DNA of 64,000 nucleotides, from the NCBI RefSeq assembly GCF_014595975.1, contig NZ_JABWGQ010000015.1, positions 1 to 64,000 of the forward strand, in the 5' to 3' direction. A model generated the notes under the pieces. The model searched no databases and was not told the origin of the DNA. It worked only from the letters and a program-made list of their open reading frames with translations. The translations under genes and the position numbers were made by a program. Origin of the DNA: Sphingopyxis sp. LK2115 (GTDB lineage Bacteria > Pseudomonadota > Alphaproteobacteria > Sphingomonadales > Sphingomonadaceae). This document shows, one piece after another, positions 53,678 to 61,651 of the stretch (position 1 is its first letter; every line of letters starts with the position of its first letter).

Positions 53678-54687
53678 GCCTCTTCCTCCAGATCGCGGCC
53701 GACGAGGTGCAGCGCGCGCGCCTTGCGCTGGGTGAGTTCGCACCAGCGCAGCAGGCCATCCTCGCTGCCGTGGGTGATCCACGTTTCCCTGGGGTTCACT
53801 TCGGCGATCGTCGCGGTCAGCTCATCCCAATCGGCATGGTCCGAAATGACGAGCGGCAGTTCGACCATCCGCTGCCGCGCCCGCTGGCGGACGCGCATCC
53901 ACCCCGATGCCATCGCGGTCACCGGGTCGGGCAGCCGCCGCGACCAGCGGTCGTTCAATGCCGAGGGCGGCGCGATGACGATCTGCCCCGCCATCGCGGC
54001 CTTGTCGCTCTCGCCGACCAGCCTGAGATCCCCCAGATCGAGGCCATGCGCGGTATAGAGTGCGCACATCTTCTCCAGCGCGCCATGGATAAAGATCGGC
54101 GCGTCCCAGCCCGCCGCGCGCAGTTCGGCGATCACCCGCTGCGCTTTGCCCAGCGCATAAGCGCCGACAAGGACGCAGCGGTCGGGTTCGGCGCGCACCG
54201 CGCCGATCAGCTTGGCGATCTCCTCGCCCGTCGGCGGATGGCGGAACACCGGCAGGCCAAAGGTCGCCTCGGTGATCAGGATGTCGCACGGCACCACCTC
54301 GAACGCCGCGCAGGTCGGGTCGGGCCGCCGCTTGTAATCGCCGGTGACGACGATCCGCTCGCCCGCATATTCCATCAATATCTGCGCGCTGCCCAGCACA
54401 TGCCCGGCGGGATGAAAGCTGAACCGCACTCCGCCACGCTCGAATCCGTCGCCATATCTGACCGCCTGCTTCTGGCGTGCTTTGGCATCAACGCCATAGC
54501 GCAGCGCCATGATCGCAAGCGTTTCGGGGGTCGCGAACACCGTGTCATGTCCGCTGCGCGCATGGTCGGCATGGCCGTGCGTCACCGCGGCGCATCCGGC
54601 GGGGTGCGAAGGGTCGATCCACAGGTCGGCCGGTCTCACATATATGCCGCCCGGATGCGGTTCGATCCAGGTCGTCGCGCCGCGCAT
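53674..54687 (-). CDS. Ligase-associated MBL-fold DNA exonuclease
   Basis: 337 aa metallo-beta-lactamase fold. THGHADHARSG carries the HxHxDH Zn site, PAGHVLGSAQILMEY and VVTGDYKRRPDPTC give the next ligands, and YALGKAQRVIAEL, ISDHADWDEL and ITHGSEDGLLRWCEL complete the beta-CASP-like fold. It is translated with the DNA ligase. In many bacteria these two genes travel with an Lhr-core helicase and a PdeM phosphoesterase; neither is next to them here. Confidence 0.9.
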   Translation of the reverse strand: MRGATTWIEPHPGGIYVRPADLWIDPSHPAGCAAVTHGHADHARSGHDTVFATPETLAIMALRYGVDAKARQKQAVRYGDGFERGGVRFSFHPAGHVLGSAQILMEYAGERIVVTGDYKRRPDPTCAAFEVVPCDILITEATFGLPVFRHPPTGEEIAKLIGAVRAEPDRCVLVGAYALGKAQRVIAELRAAGWDAPIFIHGALEKMCALYTAHGLDLGDLRLVGESDKAAMAGQIVIAPPSALNDRWSRRLPDPVTAMASGWMRVRQRARQRMVELPLVISDHADWDELTATIAEVNPRETWITHGSEDGLLRWCELTQRKARALHLVGRDLEEEA

Positions 54688-54697
54688 CGTCTTATGA

Positions 54698-56242
54698 TCA
54701 GGCCTCGCGCCACCGGGCGGGGAGCGTGATGTCGACGATCAGCCCGTCGGGCTCCCAGCGCCGCGCGATCATCCCGCCCAGATTGTTCCTGACGCTGCGT
54801 TCCATCAGCAAGGTACCGAAGCTTGTCCGCTCGGGCGGCGTAATCGCGCGGTCAGCGCCGCTTTCGGCCCAGGTCAGGCGAAAGCGGCGGTCATCGGCGC
54901 CCTCCTCGTCCTGCGTCCAGTCGACGTCGACCTGCCCGCGTTCGCCCGACAATGCGCCATGCTTGGCGGCATTGGTCGCAAGCTCGTTGAACAGCAGCGC
55001 CATCGCCACCAGCGCATTTTCGGGGAGCAACAGGTCCGGCCCCGACCAGCGGATACGCGGAAAGCTCGCCTCCACCTCGCGCAGCAGCGCGTGCATCGAC
55101 CCGGTCATGAAATTGGCGCCGAGCAGCACATTCTGCGCGCGGTTGAGCGCGTCGAGCCGGTTGCTGATCCGTTCGACATAATCGTCGACGTCGCGCGCCG
55201 CGTGGCGGGTGAGCGAGATGATCGCGCCGACCGTCGCGAACAGGTTGCGCATCCGGTGATGCAGCTCGCGCATCAACAGATTGGCGTTTTCCTGGCGGCT
55301 TTTCTGTTCGGTGATGTCGATGCTGACCCCGGTCAGGATCGCATCGTCGGTTCTGACGTCCCAGTCGGCGTGCACCGCGATCCAGCGCACCCCGCGTTCG
55401 GGATGCAGGATGCGATATTCGGTCGCGTAATGGCCGCCATTTGCAACCGAATCGCCCAGCACGCCGCGCACGGCTTCGCGATCGTCGGGGTGGAGACGGT
55501 CGAAGAAGCCGTCGATATGCGCCAGCGCGGTCGCATAGTCGGCACCCCATAGTTCGGCCACCGCCCCGCTCCAGAGGATCGTGCCGGTGCGCGCATCATA
55601 GCGCCATGTCGCGATGCCGGAAAAATCGAGCGCGCGTTCCAGCGTCCGCCGCGCTTCGTCGCGTTCGCCGACGATCCGGCGCAGGTCGGCTTCGGCCATC
55701 ACCAGCGCGGCGAAATCCTGAAGCCGCTCGATCTCGCGCGGGCCGGGCGCCGCGCGCGGTTTGCGGTCGATGATGCAGAGCGTGCCGAGGATCGCGCCAT
55801 TATAGGCAAAGAGCGGCACCCCGGCATAAAAACGGATATGGGGCTCGCCTGTCACGAGCGGATTGTCGCGAAAGCGCGGGTCGCTGATCGCATCGCCGAC
55901 GATGAGCGGTTGTTCGTCCTCCACGACATATTCGCAGAAGCTGATATCGCGCGGCGTTTCGCGAACGTCGAGGCCGTGCGCCGACTTGAACCATTGGCGA
56001 CAGTCGTCGACGAGCGAGATGAGCGCTATCGGGGCGTCGAACAGATCCGCGACCAGCTTGGTCACCCGGTCGAACGCCGGTTCGGCGCCTGTATCGAGCA
56101 GATGATATTCGCGCAGCGTTTCGACCCGCCGCCGCTCGCTCTCCAAGCGTTCGTCATTGGTTTGCAGCAAATCCCATCCCTCACGCGCCCCCGATGCGGC
56201 CCGCGCCGCATCGCTTATGTCCCCAGGCGGTCGCTCTGCCAT
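54698..56242 (-). CDS. GAF-PAS sensor histidine kinase (HWE/HisKA_2), stress-response associated
   Basis: 514 aa cytoplasmic kinase without membrane helices. GAF about 50-190 (FDRVTKLVADLFDAPIALISLVDD), PAS about 205-320 (GIATWRYDARTGTILWSG), HWE/HisKA_2 about 330-400 (RELHHRMRNLFATVGAIISL, with the phospho-His) and an ATPase part (LLFNELATNAAKHGAL). AGGACCAAGTTC precedes the ATG. It is transcribed away from phyR across 183 bp and is a strong candidate for a kinase feeding PhyR. No LOV Cys motif is seen in the PAS domain. Confidence 0.88.
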   Translation of the reverse strand: MAERPPGDISDAARAASGAREGWDLLQTNDERLESERRRVETLREYHLLDTGAEPAFDRVTKLVADLFDAPIALISLVDDCRQWFKSAHGLDVRETPRDISFCEYVVEDEQPLIVGDAISDPRFRDNPLVTGEPHIRFYAGVPLFAYNGAILGTLCIIDRKPRAAPGPREIERLQDFAALVMAEADLRRIVGERDEARRTLERALDFSGIATWRYDARTGTILWSGAVAELWGADYATALAHIDGFFDRLHPDDREAVRGVLGDSVANGGHYATEYRILHPERGVRWIAVHADWDVRTDDAILTGVSIDITEQKSRQENANLLMRELHHRMRNLFATVGAIISLTRHAARDVDDYVERISNRLDALNRAQNVLLGANFMTGSMHALLREVEASFPRIRWSGPDLLLPENALVAMALLFNELATNAAKHGALSGERGQVDVDWTQDEEGADDRRFRLTWAESGADRAITPPERTSFGTLLMERSVRNNLGGMIARRWEPDGLIVDITLPARWREA

Positions 56243-56375
56243 GAACTTGGTCCTAAAGAAACGATGTTGCCGCCCGGCGTACGAAACGGCACGATTTCAC
56301 CAGCTTGCCTCCATCGCCACGGGCAACCCGGCTGACTCTACGCATCAGCACGCGACGGGTTGCACCCGCCCCCAG

Positions 56376-56400
56376 GGAACCGAAAGGCGAAGCGGGCGTA
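56376..56400 (+). promoter_or_regulatory. EcfG-type promoter of phyR
   Basis: GGAAC (56376-56380) and CGTA (56397-56400) are 16 bp apart; the consensus is GGAAC-N16-17-CGTT. The predicted start lies about 20 bp before ATG 56426, leaving room for GGGAGG. Confidence 0.65.
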
Positions 56401-56425
56401 TCCAGTCACAAAGGGAGGCGATTTG

Positions 56426-57220
56426 ATGAGTTTGGGCGACGAAATCCGTGGGCATCTTCCCTATTTGCGCCGCTACGCACGCGCGCTGACCGGCAGCCAG
56501 CAGCATGGCGATAATTTCGTCCATACGCTGCTGGAAGTGATCGTTGCGGCGCCCGACGAGTTCCGCAGCGGCGCCAGCGTCCGCATCGACCTGTACCGGA
56601 GTTTCCACCGCATCTGGGAAAGCGCCTATATCGACGATGGCGAGGGCAGCGACGACGCCGAAAACGCCCTTGTCCGCGCCGCGCACCAGCGGCTTCAGCA
56701 GATGACGCCGCTTGGGCGGCAGATCCTGTTGCTCACCGCGCTGGAAGGCTTTTCGGTCGACGAAGCGGGACAGATCACGGGAACCGACACGGCGACGGTC
56801 GAATCGCTGCTTGCCGACGCGGTGGCGGACCTCGACCGCGAATCGCGCACCTCGGTGCTGATCATCGAGGACGAACCGCTGATCGCGATGGAACTCGAAC
56901 AGATCGTCCGCGGACTCGGCCACGATGTCGCCGCGGTCGCAACGACGCACGAAGATGCGGTCGCGGCGTTCGAAAACACCGACGCCGGGCTGGTGCTTGC
57001 CGACATCCAGCTCGCTGACGGATCGTCGGGGATCGACGCGGTGCAGGACATTCTGGCACGCGCGCCAGTGCCCGCCATCTTCATCACCGCCTTTCCCGAG
57101 CGGCTGCTCACCGGCGGACGGGTCGAACCGACCTTTCTCATCTCCAAACCGTTTCGCGAAAATACGGTGCGCGCGGCGATCAGCCAGAGCCTGATCTTCA
57201 CGCCCCAGCTCGCGGCATAG
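56426..57220 (+). CDS. phyR: PhyR anti-anti-sigma response regulator
   Basis: 264 aa. Residues 1-135 form the sigma-like domain (LPYLRRYARALTGSQQHGDNFVH, LLLTALEGFSVDEAGQITGTDTATVESLL) that binds NepR. Residues 143-255 are the receiver: acid pair IIEDE (148-150), phospho-acceptor Asp193 in LADIQL, Thr221 and Lys241. When phosphorylated it should sequester NepR and free EcfG. GGGAGG precedes the ATG. Its 3' end faces the ecfG1 gene, 46 bp away. Confidence 0.95.
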   Translation: MSLGDEIRGHLPYLRRYARALTGSQQHGDNFVHTLLEVIVAAPDEFRSGASVRIDLYRSFHRIWESAYIDDGEGSDDAENALVRAAHQRLQQMTPLGRQILLLTALEGFSVDEAGQITGTDTATVESLLADAVADLDRESRTSVLIIEDEPLIAMELEQIVRGLGHDVAAVATTHEDAVAAFENTDAGLVLADIQLADGSSGIDAVQDILARAPVPAIFITAFPERLLTGGRVEPTFLISKPFRENTVRAAISQSLIFTPQLAA

Positions 57221-57266
57221 CATCGACACGCTTTGCGGCACCGGCCGGCGAAAGCCGGAAATAACC

Positions 57267-57881
57267 TCAGTCCGGTGCCGGCGCGCCACCCGTCAGCTCG
57301 TCGACATGGTCCATGATCGCGCGGAAGGCTTCGTTCGACGGCAATTCGTCGCTGCTCCGCCTCGGCATGTCGCCGCTTTCCAGGATCGCCTGAAGCGCCG
57401 CGCGTCCGCGCGACACGCGGCTTTTCATCGTGCCGATCGCGCAGCCGCAGATCGCCGCGCCTTCCTCATAGCTCAGCTGTCCCGCGCCGATCAGGATCAA
57501 CGCTTCGCGCTGGTCGACGGGCAGCATCAACAGCGCGCGCTGAACGTCGGCGAGGTGGAGGCTGTCGTCCTGGTCGTCGGGCGCCACAAGCAGGCGTTCG
57601 GCGGCAATCTCGTCATATTCGGCGGTGAACTTCCTGCGCCGCATCTGCGACAGAAAACAGTTGCGCAGGATGACGAAGGCCCAGCTTTTCATGCTCGCGG
57701 GGCCGGGCACATATTGCGCGCGCGCCTTCCACGCCTTCAGCATTGTTTCCTGCACCAGATCGTCGGCCAGATCCGCATTGCCCGTCAGACTGCGCCCAAA
57801 GGCGCGCAGGTGCGGCAACATCGCCGCCAGTTTCTGCTTGAAGCTGGCGTCGTCGAGCGGCTGAGGCGTTATGGTGCTGAT
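57267..57881 (-). CDS. ecfG1: EcfG-family sigma factor, copy 1, without a standard start codon
   Basis: General-stress sigma factor. Region 2 (HLRAFGRSLTGNADLADDLVQETMLKAW) and region 4 (MLPVDQREALILIGAGQLSYEEGAAICGCAIGTMKSRV) are clear. The first ATG (57821) begins within the conserved helix and would leave 184 aa. Upstream codons in frame read ...DDASFKQKLAA, matching SEFKSLLAG in copy 2, so the true start is earlier. No ATG, GTG or TTG occurs before the frame closes at 57932. ATC 57881, six bases after AAAGGG, is the best candidate and gives 204 aa, near copy 2's 211. ATA 57872 is one base from ATG. Confidence 0.83.
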   Translation of the reverse strand: MSTITPQPLDDASFKQKLAAMLPHLRAFGRSLTGNADLADDLVQETMLKAWKARAQYVPGPASMKSWAFVILRNCFLSQMRRRKFTAEYDEIAAERLLVAPDDQDDSLHLADVQRALLMLPVDQREALILIGAGQLSYEEGAAICGCAIGTMKSRVSRGRAALQAILESGDMPRRSSDELPSNEAFRAIMDHVDELTGGAPAPD

Positions 57882-57945
57882 AGGAAGCCCTTTGTCTGAC
57901 GGTCGATTTTTCGCTTTTCTATGACGGGCTTAACGCGCTCACCGG

Positions 57946-58371
57946 TCATTGCAAGGGCGCCTGCCCGCCGGACGGCGGCGGGCGACGGCCGAGCGCGACG
58001 AAATTGCCAAGCATCCGCTCGACCTCGGGATCTAGGCGGCCGTTCGCCACCAGTCGGGCGAACTCCGCCTCGTGACCGTGAAAGCCGGGCTCGTACAGCA
58101 TGGCCCAGTCGGCGAAATCGCGGCGCTCGATCGCGCGGCGCCGGATTTCGGTCATCCCGCTGTGCCGCGAATCGTCCCGAATCACCGCCAGACAAGCATC
58201 GACGCGATCGGCAGGCCCTTCGAGCAATTGCATGAAATTATGCCCGTTATAGATAAGCGCGCCGGTCAGCGCGTCACGGGCATTGTTGCGGCGCGCACTC
58301 GTCAATATGGCGTTGATGTCGGCGGACGAAAGCAGCGGGTCGGCGACGCTGACATAGATTACGGAAAGCAA
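57946..58371 (-). CDS. BLUF-domain blue-light photoreceptor
   Basis: 141 aa single-domain BLUF flavoprotein with a short C-terminal tail. LLSVIYVSVADP has the flavin-pocket Tyr6; SSADINAILTSARRNNARDALTGALIYNGHNFMQLLEG carries the Asn and the Gln (FMQLLEG) needed for the light reaction; IRDDSRHSGMTEIRRRAI follows. The start is taken as TTG 58371, nine bases after GGAG, because the protein begins exactly at the BLUF domain. ecfG1 lies 64 bp downstream on the same strand. It is divergent from nepR. No enzymatic output domain is fused, so action must be by protein contact. Confidence 0.87.
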   Translation of the reverse strand: MLSVIYVSVADPLLSSADINAILTSARRNNARDALTGALIYNGHNFMQLLEGPADRVDACLAVIRDDSRHSGMTEIRRRAIERRDFADWAMLYEPGFHGHEAEFARLVANGRLDPEVERMLGNFVALGRRPPPSGGQAPLQ

Positions 58372-58487
58372 GTGGTGACGCTCCGTCGTTCGGCGCAATA
58401 GCCCTACCGTGTGACCCCTCACAGGCTTGTGATTAGGACGAGTGTGGCTTCCTGGCAACGCATTCGTCGCAAAAAACGGGTGGCGCG

Positions 58488-58512
58488 GGAACCCAGGGCC
58501 TATTTCCTCGTT
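58488..58512 (+). promoter_or_regulatory. EcfG promoter of nepR-ecfG2
   Basis: GGAAC (58488-58492) and CGTT (58509-58512) with a 16-bp spacer, the exact general-stress consensus. Predicted transcription starts at about 58518-58521, at or next to the first nepR ATG. Confidence 0.8.
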
Positions 58513-58520
58513 GCTCTCGC

Positions 58521-58778
58521 ATGGCAACGCAAGGCAACAAAGGAATGGATGACAAGGGGGCGCCGCGCCCCCTCGGCGCCGATGCGCCGCGCCGCGCACA
58601 GGGAAGCTTTCCCGGGACGCATGGCGACGAATGGCATCGCACGCTGACCGGGCGGCAGGCGCCCGAACCGGTGAGTGCGAAACTGCGCATGATCTATGGC
58701 AATATCGTCGCCGAACCATTGCCCGACCATATGCTCGAACTGCTTGCGCAGATCGAACAGACAAGTTCCAAATCATAA
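58521..58778 (+). CDS. nepR: NepR anti-sigma factor
   Basis: 85 aa. A low-complexity N-terminal half is followed by the NepR core, SAKLRMIYGNIVAEPLPDHMLELLAQIEQ, two helices that clamp EcfG. ATG 58521 would be almost leaderless; ATG 58545 (Met9), preceded by AAAGGA, is the alternative. It is coupled to ecfG2 by a TAATG overlap, as in other GSR loci. Confidence 0.9.
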   Translation: MATQGNKGMDDKGAPRPLGADAPRRAQGSFPGTHGDEWHRTLTGRQAPEPVSAKLRMIYGNIVAEPLPDHMLELLAQIEQTSSKS

Positions 58779-59413
58779 TGACCGCCCCCACCGCCGCCGC
58801 CTCGCGGCCGCAGGCCGACGCGCTTTCGGACAGCGAATTCAAGTCCCTGCTCGCGGGTGTCATTCCCCATCTGCGCGCCTATGGCCGCAGCCTTTCGGGC
58901 AACCCCGACCTCGCCGACGACCTGACTCAGGACACGATGGTCAAGGCGTGGGCATCGCGCGACCGGTTTGAACGCGGCACGTCGATCAAGGCGTGGACCT
59001 TCGTGATCCTGCGCAACACCTTTCTGTCGCAGATGCGCCGCAACAAATTTGTCGGCGAATATGACGAAACCGCCGTCGAACGCACCATGTCGACCCCCGC
59101 GAGCCAGGAGGAAAGCGGCGAAATGGCCGACCTGCAGCGCGGGCTGATGGAATTGCCGCAGGACCAGCGCGAGGCGCTGATCCTGGTCGGCGCGGGCGGC
59201 ATGTCGTACGAGGAAGCGGCGAGCATCTGCGACTGTGCGCTCGGCACGATGAAAAGCCGCGTGTCACGCGCGCGCGCCGCGCTTGAAGACATCATGGCGC
59301 GCGGTCAGTTCGTGCAGAAGCGCGCCGACACGCCCCCCGCAAGCGAAGCAGTCGATGCGATCATGGACAGCGTCGAGGAAATCGCCGCGCGCCGCGAGGC
59401 GGCAAACCGCTGA
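58778..59413 (+). CDS. ecfG2: EcfG-family sigma factor, copy 2
   Basis: 211 aa general-stress sigma. LSDSEFKSLLAGVIPHLRAYGRSLSGNPDLADDLTQDTMVKAW is the N-terminus and region 2; AFVILRNTFLSQMRRNKFVGEYDE links; MELPQDQREALILVGAGGMSYEEAASICDCALGTMKSRVSRARAAL is region 4. It overlaps nepR by 1 nt and is read from an EcfG promoter, so it is self-activating and held by NepR. The sequence is close to ecfG1 on the other strand 900 bp away, and the two probably arose by duplication. Confidence 0.95.
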   Translation: MTAPTAAASRPQADALSDSEFKSLLAGVIPHLRAYGRSLSGNPDLADDLTQDTMVKAWASRDRFERGTSIKAWTFVILRNTFLSQMRRNKFVGEYDETAVERTMSTPASQEESGEMADLQRGLMELPQDQREALILVGAGGMSYEEAASICDCALGTMKSRVSRARAALEDIMARGQFVQKRADTPPASEAVDAIMDSVEEIAARREAANR

Positions 59414-59436
59414 ACCTTGCATCCAATCTTTCTCGT

Positions 59437-59554
59437 CCGTTCGTGCTGAACTTGTCGAAGCCCCGTCCTTATGCACCGCCGGAAGAAAGAACGGCCCCCT
59501 TCGGCTGCCTTGTCAGTCGACCAGGACAGGCTTCGACAAGCTCAGGGCGAACGG
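59437..59554. repeat. Long dyad repeat, CCGTTCGTGCTGA family
   Basis: CCGTTCGTGCTGAACTTGTCGAAG (24 bp) and CTTCGACAAGCTCAGGGCGAACGG are inverted with three mismatches around a 70-bp centre. It lies 24 bp after ecfG2 and could end its transcript. This arm type is widespread in sphingomonad genomes. Confidence 0.7.
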
Positions 59555-59630
59555 ATAGGACTGGTCCTCGACAAGCCGAACCATGCGCGCCAAAACAGCA
59601 TCTTCGTCCCCAGCCAAGCGAGATTTTCCG

Positions 59631-60806
59631 ATGAAGAATCTTCCTCCCCTTGCCTTGATCGCCGCGCTCGCGATGGCCGCCTGCTCGGCGCCGGCGAGCA
59701 CGAAGGCCGCGTCCGCCGACACCGCCGCGCTCGACGCATCGGGCGACCATCCCGCCGCCCCGCTTGCCGATGCCCCCTTCAGGGTGCAGGAGGTCGCGCG
59801 CTTTGACGAGCCCTGGGCGATGACCTTCCTTCCCGGCACCCGCGCCGCGCTGGTCACCGAAAAAGCCGGCAAGCTGAAACTGTGGCAGGAAAGCGGCCCG
59901 ACGCTCGACGTCGCGGGGGTTCCCGCGGTTGCCTATGGCGGCCAGGGCGGCTTCGGCGACGTCATCGTCGCGCCCGATTTTGCGACCACCGGCACCATTT
60001 ACCTGAGCTGGGTCGAAGCGGGGCGCGACGGCACCTATGGCGCGGTCGCGGGCCGCGCAAAGCTGATCCAGGGCGCCGCGCCGCGTATCGAGGGGCTGGA
60101 GATCATCTGGAAACAGGCGCCGAAGGTCACGGGCCGCGGTCATTATTCGCACCGCCTCGCCTTCTCGCCCGACGGCAAATATCTGTTCATCGCTTCGGGC
60201 GAACGGCAAAAGTTCGATCCGGCGCAGGACATGACGGGCAATCTTGGCAAGATCGTCCGCCTCAACCCCGACGGCAGCGTCCCCGCCGACAATCCCTTTG
60301 CCGGCAAAGGCGGCGTCACGGCCCAAATCTGGTCACTGGGCCACCGGAACATCCTGGGCCTCGCCTTCGACGACGCCGGGCGGCTGTGGAATCAGGAAAT
60401 GGGGCCGCGCCACGGCGACGAGGTGAATCTGGTTCAGGCAAAGGCCAATTATGGCTATCCGATCGTGTCGAACGGCGACCATTATGACGGCCGTGACATC
60501 CCCGACCACCCGACGCGCCCGGAGTTTGCAGCGCCAAAGCTGTGGTGGAACCCCGCGGTTTCGCCAGCCGGGCTCGCCTTTTACGGCGGCGACCTTTATC
60601 CCGGCTGGAAAAACAGCCTGTTGATGGGCGCGCTGTCGGGCGAAGGGCTGGTGCAGATGCGGATCGACGGCGAGACGCTCCACAAGGCGGGGCGATGGGA
60701 CCTGGCCACGCGCATTCGCGAAGTGGAGGTGCGCGATGACGGCACCGTCTGGCTGCTCACCGACGGCGACGACGGCAAGCTGGTGAAGCTGGTTCCCAAA
60801 GGATAA
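59631..60806 (+). CDS. PQQ-dependent sugar dehydrogenase-like lipoprotein (glucose/sorbosone dehydrogenase fold)
   Basis: 391 aa. KNLPPLALIAALAMAAC is a lipoprotein signal with lipobox Cys. The rest is a six-bladed propeller of the YliI/soluble-GDH family: FDEPWAMTFLPG, GGQGGFGDVIVAPDF, RGHYSHRLAFSPDGKYLFIASGE, WSLGHRNILGLAFDDAGRLWNQEMGPRHGDEVNLV (with the PQQ-near His and Asp region) and NPAVSPAGLAFYGG. It should oxidise an aldose in the periplasm, facing the outer or inner membrane. Specificity is unknown. Confidence 0.9.
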   Translation: MKNLPPLALIAALAMAACSAPASTKAASADTAALDASGDHPAAPLADAPFRVQEVARFDEPWAMTFLPGTRAALVTEKAGKLKLWQESGPTLDVAGVPAVAYGGQGGFGDVIVAPDFATTGTIYLSWVEAGRDGTYGAVAGRAKLIQGAAPRIEGLEIIWKQAPKVTGRGHYSHRLAFSPDGKYLFIASGERQKFDPAQDMTGNLGKIVRLNPDGSVPADNPFAGKGGVTAQIWSLGHRNILGLAFDDAGRLWNQEMGPRHGDEVNLVQAKANYGYPIVSNGDHYDGRDIPDHPTRPEFAAPKLWWNPAVSPAGLAFYGGDLYPGWKNSLLMGALSGEGLVQMRIDGETLHKAGRWDLATRIREVEVRDDGTVWLLTDGDDGKLVKLVPKG

Positions 60807-60815
60807 AGCGACCGC

Positions 60816-61565
60816 ATGATCCGCGGCTTCCTTACCCGGCGCGCCGAATGGCCCGCGCATGTCCCCGATCCCGACGCGCCGCCGCCGCTGAAGCTGCTGT
60901 GGCGCGAGGTCGGGGCGCTGGTGCGCGCGGTGGCCGCCCGCATCCGCCCGCTCCCGCCCGAGCCCAATCCCGCCAGCGACCATCCGCCCGTCATGGTGCT
61001 GCCGGGGTTTTTGTCGGGAGACTGGGCGACCAAGGGACTGCGCGCCGACCTCCGCCGCGCGGGCTTCCGCTGCTATGCGTGGGGGCTTGGCTTCAACCGC
61101 GGCGCCACCCCCGACATCATCGAACGGATCGATGGGCGCGTGCAATGGATCATCGACCGCACCGGCTACGCACCCGCGCTGGTGGGGTGGAGCCTCGGCG
61201 GCATTTACGCGCGCGAATATGCGAAGCGCCACCCCGACAAAGTCGCGCGCGTCGTCACGCTGGGATCGCCCTTTTCGGGCAGCCGCCGTGCCAATCGCGC
61301 CTGGCGGCTCTATCATCTGATCGCGCGCCACCCGGTCGACAATCCGCCGATCGACTTTCACCCCGCGCCGCGCCCCGAAATGCCGACCTTCGCGCTCTGG
61401 TCAAAGCATGACGGCGTCGTCGCGGTGAACAGCGCGCGCGGCCAGCCGCACGAAAGCGACCGCGCGGTCGAGGTCGATTGCAGCCATATGGGCTTTGCCT
61501 ATGCCCCCACCTCGGTCGCGGCGATCGTCAAGGCGCTGACCGAAGAGGTAACGCCGTCAGCCTGA
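60816..61565 (+). CDS. Alpha/beta hydrolase, lipase-like
   Basis: 249 aa. The nucleophile is in LVGWSLGGIYAREYA (GxSxG). VMVLPGFLSGDWATKGLRADLRRAGF holds the oxyanion region, and FALWSKHDGVVAV with CSHMGFA gives the Asp and His. No signal peptide is visible, so it is probably cytoplasmic. It lies 9 bp after the sugar-dehydrogenase gene and may be cotranscribed with it. The substrate is unknown. Confidence 0.85.
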   Translation: MIRGFLTRRAEWPAHVPDPDAPPPLKLLWREVGALVRAVAARIRPLPPEPNPASDHPPVMVLPGFLSGDWATKGLRADLRRAGFRCYAWGLGFNRGATPDIIERIDGRVQWIIDRTGYAPALVGWSLGGIYAREYAKRHPDKVARVVTLGSPFSGSRRANRAWRLYHLIARHPVDNPPIDFHPAPRPEMPTFALWSKHDGVVAVNSARGQPHESDRAVEVDCSHMGFAYAPTSVAAIVKALTEEVTPSA

Positions 61566-61651
61566 TCCGCCCGGCGCCATCGGGGGATGGCAAGGATCGC
61601 GGGTTCACGGGCCGGGTTCGCCTCGCCGCAAATCGACCGCCTGGATAAGGG

